The notes under the pieces were generated by a model. That model saw only the letters and a list, made by a program, of their open reading frames with translations, searched no databases and was not told the DNA's origin. Source: Petunia secreta (Eukaryota; Streptophyta; Magnoliopsida; Solanales; Solanaceae). Taken from it: 64,000 nt of DNA. This document shows, one piece after another, positions 57,104-64,000 of the stretch. Both the position numbers and the translations under genes were made by a program. Positions within the stretch are counted from its first letter, which is position 1; every line of letters starts with the position of its first letter. The stretch is from the NCBI GenBank assembly GCA_029990175.1, contig JARKIP010000022.1:25642001-25706000 (forward strand), in the 5' to 3' direction.

Positions 57104-58581
57104 TAATTCAGAACCAATTTGCGTGGAAAATTCTCGATGCCCATTGAGGTAACTTTCTAATCCCTTCTCTGTGTTCAATATTCTTACCTTTGTTGTTCTC
57201 CACTTTTCTTTTACTCACATGCGGAATTATAAATTTGTTATAGTTCAGCACTTTAATAACAAGCTAAGTAAGCCACTTGTAAGTATCTTTGATCATGCCA
57301 TATTCATAACTTTGTCGTGTTCGTTTGCTCTCATTACTCAGTGATGGTTTGCACATCGAATTGCTTGGAGAGATAACTTTATAACATTATTTTCTTTGTT
57401 TGTACTTCCTTTCTTGTACTTTCTTTTGCAGAGGCAAGCACACATTTTTTTTTGGTTCTTTTGTGTTTTTTTTTGTACAAGAAAGTATTCCATGCAAATA
57501 GTTCTTCTCAAATTTGTGCCCCTTTTTTTTAAACAGTGAATGCAACTTCATAATTTATCGTCCCAAACAAACAAATCCTATCCATTATTCCTTAATTTCT
57601 TTCTTCTTCTTTCTTTTTAAAAGAATAAGTCAAACTTTGAGGTCAATAATTGACCACCCATGTGCTATGGACAAGATTTCATCTTTTCATGTTAGTCACT
57701 TTAATTTGTTTGAAGAATTGTAACTTTATATACTGCATTAATTTCTCCTAGCCAACACGCTGACTCATGTTTACACAATTTTCTTTGCGTGCTTTTCTTC
57801 CATAACTTGCACCCCCCTTTTTTTATTGCAACTTTATTTACTCATTCATCCCTTTGTTTCCAGCAAGTAAAAGAGGACTTCTGCAGCTTGAATATTCTTT
57901 TTCTCTTGTCAGGTAAAAATACTTTCCCCTTTTGTATTTTTTTTTTTTTTGCTTCTTTGCTCTTCCTTTTCTTTTCTGTAGGCCAAAAGTTAGTTATGAA
58001 GAAGTCAACCCTTACTTTAACGAGGATGACCCATTGAAGACTTATTTGGAGCGATACTCATGGGAACGTCAAGTTTAAGGTGATTGGGGTTGCAACGCAC
58101 CCTCACCTTAACGACGACAATCCCATGGAAGACTTATTTAGGCGACACTCATGGGAAAGTCAAGTTTAAGGTGATTAGGGTAGCAACGCACTCCCACCTT
58201 AACGACGACAATCCCGTGGAAGACTTATTTGGAGCGATACTCGTGGGAAAGTCAAGTTTAAGGTGATTGGGGTGGCAACGCACCCCCACTTTAACGACGA
58301 CAATCCCATGGAAGACTTATTTGGAGCGATACTCGTGGGAAAGTCAAGTTTAAGGTGATTGGGGTGGCAACGCACCCCCACATTAACGACAACAATCCCA
58401 TGGAAGACTTATTTGGAGCGATACTCGTGGGAAAGTCAAGTTTAAGGTGATTGGGGTGGCAACGCACCCCCACTTTAACGACGACAATCCCATGGAAGAC
58501 TTTCATCATTCATCATCCTTATGTTGATTCTCTTCATCCCGAGATTGATCAAAGATTTACTTGTTCTTACAGCTAGGCAAG
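57104..58581 (+). other. Predicted 5' exon and first intron of the antisense gene
   Basis: ATG at 57137 reads MPIE, then a donor GAG/GTAACT at 57149. The acceptor TTCTTACAG ends at 58572. Splicing joins the two in frame, giving MPIE-LGK-MVHF. Other acceptor-like sites occur at about 57432, 57912 and 57981, so alternative splicing or more exons are possible. Intron DNA is T-rich and contains the 92-bp minisatellite. Confidence 0.45.
58039..58500. repeat. 92-bp minisatellite, five units
   Basis: GACTTATTTGG marks recur at 58039, 58131, 58222, 58314, 58406 and 58498: spacings 92, 91, 92, 92, 92. Units 3-5 are nearly identical; unit 2 is the most diverged. Confidence 0.95.
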
Positions 58582-61517
58582 ATGGTGCACTTTAGAGACT
58601 ACACCTCTCCATCATCCAAACTCAAGTATCTCATAATTGAAACTGAAGACGATGCGGCTCAAACTAGGCTTTTGGTGCATACTCCAATTGGTCAATACGC
58701 GAGTGCATGGCCATCTTTGAGGAACTCACTTCATATTGTAAACTGGACATTAGAGAATGATCACAATTCAGTTGGATCCGGCAAGACGTGGAGTCTTCAA
58801 GCGCCCAGCCATCGTCATGCAAATATTGCAAGCGCCCTTCCCAGTTTAGGCCGTCGCATCATCCGAGGAGAGACATACTGGGGAGACACAATGATAACTC
58901 AGGGTGAATATCAACACATTCTGGGGTATTGGGAATGGACTGAAGACATACTTAGCCGAAGCCAACAAGAATTGAAAGCTTCAAAAATTCATGATGCTGT
59001 TCGTGCTTCACTTTTCACTTATGATCGAAACTCCAACATCTTGCAGTCATTTCTTGAAGGTTGGTGTCCCAAGACAAATACGCTACTTACCTCTGTTGGT
59101 GAAATGTCTATCTCTCTTTGGGATCTACATACCTTGGGAGGTTTGCCTATAGCGGGTTCCATCTACGAAGAAGCAGTGCCCCCAACTATGGAACTTATAG
59201 GTGAGGATGAGAAAAAGGTGAGATTCATTCCCCGAGCCTGCGAGCACTTGTTCTTAGCTTTTCATTATCTCCAAGAAGGAAAGAATGATATCCCGAGGGT
59301 CCCCTTGAGCAAGCTGATCAACTTCTGGTACAAAGGAACCTTGCGATATGGGCCTGCTCCACCAAGGAGGGAGCAAAAAACTGGGCGCTTAAAGTCAACA
59401 CATAACCCTACTGGAGTTATACCTGAGGCACCTTAATGGTCAACAGAGAATGAAGTAGTATTTTCCAAGCTAGGAGTGAAGCCTACAAGAATAGAAGAGA
59501 CGTATCTGGCAGCCTTCCTGTCGTGTTGGTTATGTACCTTTGTGTTTCCTTCTGAAGATGGTGACTTCATTCGGCCGGGAACTTTCAAGGTAGCATCAAC
59601 CATGGCATGCGGGCGGAGAACTAGCCTTGCAGTTCCAGTATTGGCAAGCATATACAATAACTTGAACAAGATTTCACGATTGTCGCGACTTGATCTTATC
59701 AAGGTCCGTTTTCCCATTCACTATTTTTACGGTTGGCTAGCTTATCACTTCAAGACCCACTATGCACTCGCTAAAGAGCCATCTGTTCCACTGATGGTGA
59801 CATATTCTGGAGAGGGCGCAGCCAAGTACTTCAACAAAGAGGATGCAAGAAAACGCATACATCGAGGAGATGTCGTAGCTTGGACGTCAACTATGTTAAA
59901 GAGTCCCCAACCTCACAATTATGTGGACGACAATATTGTAGAAGAGTTGGACTCAAGCTATTTCATGAGCATACGGTTTAACTATCTCCCTGTGATGAAT
60001 GGAGACTCTTTCATCATCGAGCCTTATAGTCCACATCGATTTGGGCGCCAATTTGGATTTTATCAGAATGTCCCAGGCTTTTTGACTAATGATATCCGTA
60101 GCGCCTCATTAGAGGAAGGGCTTAGATATTTTCGAATTTGTGTGTCTCACAAGACTATGTCGCAAGCGACTTTTCCTCCTTCTACAGTCAATGTGAAGAA
60201 ATTTTCTTCGGCTAATTATAAGAATTGGTGGGAGAAAACATACGCAAAGTTCCTTGATGAAAAATTGCAATATTTGATCGACGGTGTTGGACCTGCCAAT
60301 ACCCCTCTTCCTAAGGACAGACATCAACATCCCACAAATAACCGGTTGCCTGCTTCAAAGGCTAATCCTGCAGAGCAAGACAAAGGCAAGAGACCTCAAC
60401 TTTACCAAAGCGTTAAGAATTCAACACTGTTAGTTGGTCGTGAAAGAGCCCATGCATCGAACAAGCGGTTATCTCCAGACGGGAGTAGGAACAGCGATAG
60501 AGATCGGTGTTGGAAGCGAGTAAAGGCACCTTCAGAAAAGCTGGAACAAACCAACCCACATATGGTTGACATTGCTGACAGTGGTAGTTCTTCCTCAAAG
60601 ACTTTGACAACTCCTATCAAAGAGGTATACAACTCTTTTTATTATTATTATTTTTTTTTGATTGCACACTTGTACATGGATGCTTTTACTAACAGTTTTC
60701 GTTCTTCATACAGTCAAATGGCGTTGGAGCTATGGAAGTGCCACAACGAGAGAAGCCATAAACTAGTGATGAGTCCATTGCACGACCAGTCTTAAGGGAA
60801 TCATCTTCTACTGCCAAGGCAAAGCAAATGGTGACTTCTCACTCTCGTGATGGCTCTAAAGACAAGTGCGGCACTACTTCAAACAAGAAACCAGCAGCTG
60901 CAGCGTCCGTATTTGTGGGAAGCAAGATTGTTCAAAACATCAACCGGAAGTACGTTTCAGAACTTTGGAAAGGACTTCAAAGCAAGCTTTCAAACTTTGA
61001 TTTGGACTTAGCCTCCTCCCATGAAGAAGATGCAAAAGTGGTTCTTGCGGCGATGGAGGGAAAAGGTGTTGACCTCAGCCCAATAAGGGACATGTTGCAG
61101 TCTTTCTTTGAGCTCGCCACTTCGTATGATCAAGCTCGATCCGCCTTCTCTGACAAAGTTTCAGAATCCGTAAAACAAGACTTGCTTTCAAAAGCTGGGG
61201 AGCGCCTTTCCCTTGCCATGGTTGAAGAGGAAGAGAAGGTTGAAGAGATCGTATCCATCCGCGAATCCACAGGCAAGGTAAAAGAGAAGATTGAAAAGTT
61301 GCGTGAAAAGGAGAAGGACTTAGAAGCCCTCCTGGAAGCTGCAGAAGATGAAGTTGAAGAAGCCAAATCAAAAGTCTTGGTTGCTAAGGAGGAGTATGAA
61401 ACCTGCCCTGATGTTGCTTCACAGTCTGCTGATGACTTAGCCAACTTGGAGAGGAAGAAAGAGCGCCTGGAGGCTAGCCATCAAGACTTGCTCGGTTTCA
61501 AGCTATCTTTAGATTAG
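58582..61517 (+). pseudogene. Plant mobile domain gene, antisense within element E
   Basis: From ATG 58582 the frame runs to TAA at 59434-59436, continues in the same frame (59437 onward: EETYLAAFLSCWLCTFVFP, MACGRRTSLAVPVLASIYN, HYFYGWLAYHF, FIIEPYSPHRFGRQFGFYQNVPG) to 60624, where a donor AAAGAG/GTATAC opens an 89-bp intron closed by CATACAG at 60713. Splicing restores the frame, which meets TAA at 60759-60761 and then runs to 61517 with a Lys/Glu-rich coiled coil (about 61200-61500). The first part (SKIHDAVRASLFTYDRN, LLTSVGEMSISLWDLHTLGGLPIAG) is also typical of plant mobile domain proteins, relatives of MAIN/MAIL1. Only two stops break about 900 codons. The role in the element is unknown. 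Confidence 0.8.
60625..60713 (+). other. Predicted 89-bp intron
   Basis: GTATAC donor and T-rich tract with CATACAG acceptor. Its removal puts the mobile-domain and coiled-coil frames in register. Confidence 0.7.
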
Positions 61518-62749
61518 GCTACAATTATTTTGTTTTTTACTTCTTGCACTGGACTTAGTAGTTGGTATTTTCATTATTAATAAGACTCTTTCACTTTTTC
61601 CTTATATTGTGTCCCTCTTCTCTTAATTGTGTTTTCCAGTTTCCTTACTGTATTCCAACAGCATAGTGCACTTGTGGTAGGAAATTCATATCTTATTATA
61701 TGAATGTCCGACTCGTGGAAATTTAGCTTTTCCAGAAACTAGACATCTAGAGTTACAACATATCCGAAATTCAAAGTCGGAAACAATGAGAAACATTCTG
61801 GATGAATATTCAAAATCATGTAACAGTTCTGCCCCGCAGACGATTTCAGTTTTGCGCAGTCTTGCCAAAACTAGTATATCTTGCCGTACATAACTCCGAA
61901 TTACAAGCCGTTTAGTTTTCCAGAAACTAGACTTCAAGATCTACAGCATATCCGAAATTTAGAGTTAAAAGCCTTCAGGATCGTTCCAGATATTATTTTG
62001 AAGTTAGCTTTGGATTCTGTCTCGCTGACTGGTCTTAGTTCTGCGCGGCTTTACTAAAAAATTTATATCTTGATGTATTAGCCTTCGAATCGTGAGCCAT
62101 TTGATTTCCTAGAGACCAGACTTCAAGATATAGAACGTATCCAAAATTTGGAGCTAAAAAAAGCTTTGTGAATATTTTCGGTGAATTTTTTTTTTATGCA
62201 AAAATACTCCTTCTGATTTTACTACGTGTAGATTTTCAGCACGAAGCGTAATCACTAACGGCAACTTCATATCTTGATGCGTAATCATCCAAACGATAAA
62301 CCCCTTTAATTAATAGGAATAACGTACAAAGGGCTGTTATATACACCGAACATCTTGAGCAGAGTCTCTCTAGGCTTTCATAGAATAACGACTTGAACTT
62401 GACCCAGAACTCGAAACACCTTGACAAGTAATCATGTTTTCTTTAGGTTGTAAGCTATACATAACAATGTGAAATTTGACAAGGGATATAACTTTTGGCG
62501 ACTGAACTTAGAATTTGAGCTCTAAGCTGCCTACGTACCTCGATGAAGAGGATCAAGTCATTACGTAGTTCATAATAAAAAAAGTGTTATATTTTTTTTT
62601 TTTGGTCCGAACTTTTGCCTAGGCCGCCTCTTTCGAGGTTTTCAACCTAGCATACTTTTTTTTTTTATAGGCCGTGCACAGTTTAGACTCTTGCGGGCCA
62701 GGAGTTTTATGCCGTTTTATGCTCGTGCATCAAAGGAGCGTAGCGATTT
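61518..62749 (-). other. Non-coding part of E between antisense gene and tandem repeats
   Basis: Polyadenylation-like AATAAG near 61579 for the plus-strand gene. Then three degenerate copies of a module with TCTAGA or TTCCAGAAACTAGACTTC and CATATCCGAAAT (about 61690-61800, 61885-61985, 62065-62165), and the hairpin at 62531-62568. Confidence 0.65.
62531..62568 (-). other. Inverted repeat CTACGTA / TACGTAG
   Basis: Perfect 7-bp arms around 24 bases that include GATGAAGAGGATCAAG. The same structure is in D internal 3 (52635-52672). Confidence 0.6.
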
Positions 62750-63082
62750 GCAGTTTAAGCTCGTGCGTCGAGGAGCATATCAACTTGCAGTTTAGGCTCG
62801 TGCGTCGAGGAGCATGTCAACTTGCAGTTTAGGCTCGTGCGTTGAGGTGCGTGTCAACTTGCAGTTTAGGCTCGTGCGTTGAGGAGCGTGTCAACTTGCA
62901 GTTTAGGCTCGTGCGTTGAGGAGCATGTCAACTTGCAGTTTAGGCTCGTGCGTTGAGGAGCATGTCAACTTGCAGTTTAGGCTCGTGTGTTGAGGAGCGT
63001 GTCAACTTGCAGTTTAGGCTCGTGCGTTGAGGAGCATGTCAACTTGCAGTTTAGGCTCGTGCGTTGAGGAGCATGTCAACTT
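62750..63082. repeat. 37-bp tandem repeat, nine units
   Basis: GCAGTTTA starts at 62750, 62787, 62824, 62861, 62898, 62935, 62972, 63009 and 63046, exactly 37 bp apart. Units differ mainly at GCGTCGAGG/GCGTTGAGG and CATG/CGTG. The last unit touches the integrase stop codon. Confidence 0.97.
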
Positions 63083-64000
63083 CAAGGATAGTACTTCTTC
63101 AAGAATTTCCCGTTAATGGGACCGAGTCTTTTTCCTTCAGCATCAATAAGCTTATAAGCACCACTTGAATAGACTTCTTGCACAACATACGGTCCGTCCC
63201 ATTTTGCAGTGAACTTGCCCCCAGATTTATGGGAAGTGATGATGGGTCTTCTTACCGCAAGGACTTGATCACCAACCTGGAAAGATCTTGGGCGAACCTT
63301 TTTATTGAAAGCACGAGATAGACGAGCTTGATAACATTCAAGGCTTTGCTGAGCTTCGAGTCTTTTCTCATCGAGAGCCTCCAACTCTTCAAGGCGTAAG
63401 CGAGCATTTTCTTCATCAGTGAGCCCTTCTTGGAGAGCAAGTCTCAAGGATGGTATTTGACGCTCCAGCGGCAACACAGCTTCAACTCCATAAACAAGCG
63501 AGCAAGGAGTTGCTTGCGTTGGTGTGCGGTGGGTTGTCCTGTACGCCCATAAAGCTTCTTCCATCCTTTCATGCCAATCTCGCTTGGATTTGGAAACAAC
63601 CTTATTAATCAAATTGCACAAGGTCTTGTTGAATGCTTCGGCTAGGCCATTGGCGGCAGCATTGTACATGGAAGATTTGCGCTGCTTGAAGCCAAAGAGA
63701 TCACATATTTTATTCATCAGTCTATTATCGAATGGCTTGCCATTATCCATTATTATATAACGAGGGATACCGAAGAGGTAAATAATGTTTACTTGAATGA
63801 AGTTTGCAACCTTTTCCTTCTTTACTTCCTTGAGAGCGACAGCTTCTGCCCATTTTGAGAAGTAATTAGTTGCAGCTAATATGAACACGTGTCCTTCAGA
63901 AGACTTCGGCAATGGTCCAACAATGTCTAGTCCCCAAGCATCAAATGGCCAAGACGCGACCGTTGGGTGCAACACTTCAGGTGGTTGATGTATGAAGTTT
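63082..64000 (-). CDS. Element E integrase, C-terminal part of pol, runs off window
   Basis: Open from the right edge to TGA at 63082-63084; the true start is outside. Integrase core with D (WGLDIVGPLP), D (IIMDNGKPF) and E (AAANGLAEAFNK), a DD35E spacing, then WAYRTTHRTPTQATPCSLVYG, a long Glu/Leu/Arg helix, and the C-terminal domain with GDQVLAVRRP and KWDGPYVVQEV. The MYNAAANGLAEAFNKTL wording is characteristic of Tat/Ogre elements. No stop or shift is seen. It would insert E-type, and possibly D-type, DNA into the genome. Confidence 0.9.
   Translation of the reverse strand, partial: NFIHQPPEVLHPTVASWPFDAWGLDIVGPLPKSSEGHVFILAATNYFSKWAEAVALKEVKKEKVANFIQVNIIYLFGIPRYIIMDNGKPFDNRLMNKICDLFGFKQRKSSMYNAAANGLAEAFNKTLCNLINKVVSKSKRDWHERMEEALWAYRTTHRTPTQATPCSLVYGVEAVLPLERQIPSLRLALQEGLTDEENARLRLEELEALDEKRLEAQQSLECYQARLSRAFNKKVRPRSFQVGDQVLAVRRPIITSHKSGGKFTAKWDGPYVVQEVYSSGAYKLIDAEGKRLGPINGKFLKKYYP

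Larger units (their letters stand above)
55644..64000 (-). mobile_element. Element E: Tat/Ogre-like retrotransposon, 5' part outside window
   Basis: On the minus strand: 3' LTR (to 56511), polypurine tract (56512-56524), a long 3' region holding a plus-strand plant-mobile-domain gene, tandem repeats, and the integrase end (63082-64000). An antisense extra gene between integrase and 3' LTR is known from Tat-lineage elements, which fits. Gag, protease, polymerase, primer site and 5' LTR would lie to the right. Confidence 0.85.

Noticed and set aside
58582..61517. Treating the mobile-domain gene as an ordinary host gene
   Set aside because: It lies between the 3' LTR and the integrase of a Tat-type element, antisense, as known for that lineage.
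62750..63082. CRISPR-like array of regular repeats
   Set aside because: The whole 37-bp unit repeats with no unique spacers, in a plant retroelement.

Overview
The window is plant nuclear repeat DNA made almost entirely of nested Ty3/gypsy LTR retrotransposons plus one decayed hAT DNA transposon. I see no host single-copy gene. The element families (CRM-like and Tekay/Del-like chromoviruses, Athila-like and Tat/Ogre-like elements, a plant mobile domain gene) point to a flowering plant. LTRs that open with TGTCACGACCC, and the Tat leader motifs, remind me of Solanaceae; that placement is recollection, not proof.

Layout. 1-5059 (+): right part of a CRM-like element (G), with gag-pol broken by one stop and a 3' LTR at 4285-5059. 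5060-9578 (-): an Athila-like gag-protease-only element (H), cut at its 3' end where G abuts it, with a tRNA-Asp primer site and 5' LTR. 9579-12460: AT-rich tandem repeats and a hAT transposase pseudogene (-). 12492-38715: a four-deep nest. C is a CRM-like non-autonomous element. A (12843-37270, Tekay/Del-like, TSD GTAGA) sits in C's LTR. B (16027-31048, CRM-like non-autonomous, TSD AGGAT) sits in A's integrase. F (16263-25655, Tekay/Del-like, TSD AAAGG) sits in B's LTR. All four lie on the minus strand. 38716-55643 (-): a tandem array of a gag-only Tat-type element (D) with eight LTRs and three internal regions, containing a 5,528-bp tandem duplication. 55644-64000: left part of a Tat/Ogre-like element (E), with 3' LTR, an antisense plant-mobile-domain gene that has its own promoter signals and introns, two minisatellites, and an integrase running off the right edge.

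Working relationships. G is the most complete CRM-like copy. B and C keep the same polypurine-tract block and the integrase tail that reads into the LTR, but they have lost catalytic domains and carry unrecognised coding sequence instead, so they look like dependants of G-like elements. D keeps gag, primer site, polypurine tract and LTRs, and shares 3' leader motifs with E, so a Tat element like E is its plausible helper. The points most worth a second look are B's unknown open reading frames, the D array with its LTR-LTR junctions and hybrid internal region, the loss of the TATA box from F's 5' LTR, and E's antisense gene.
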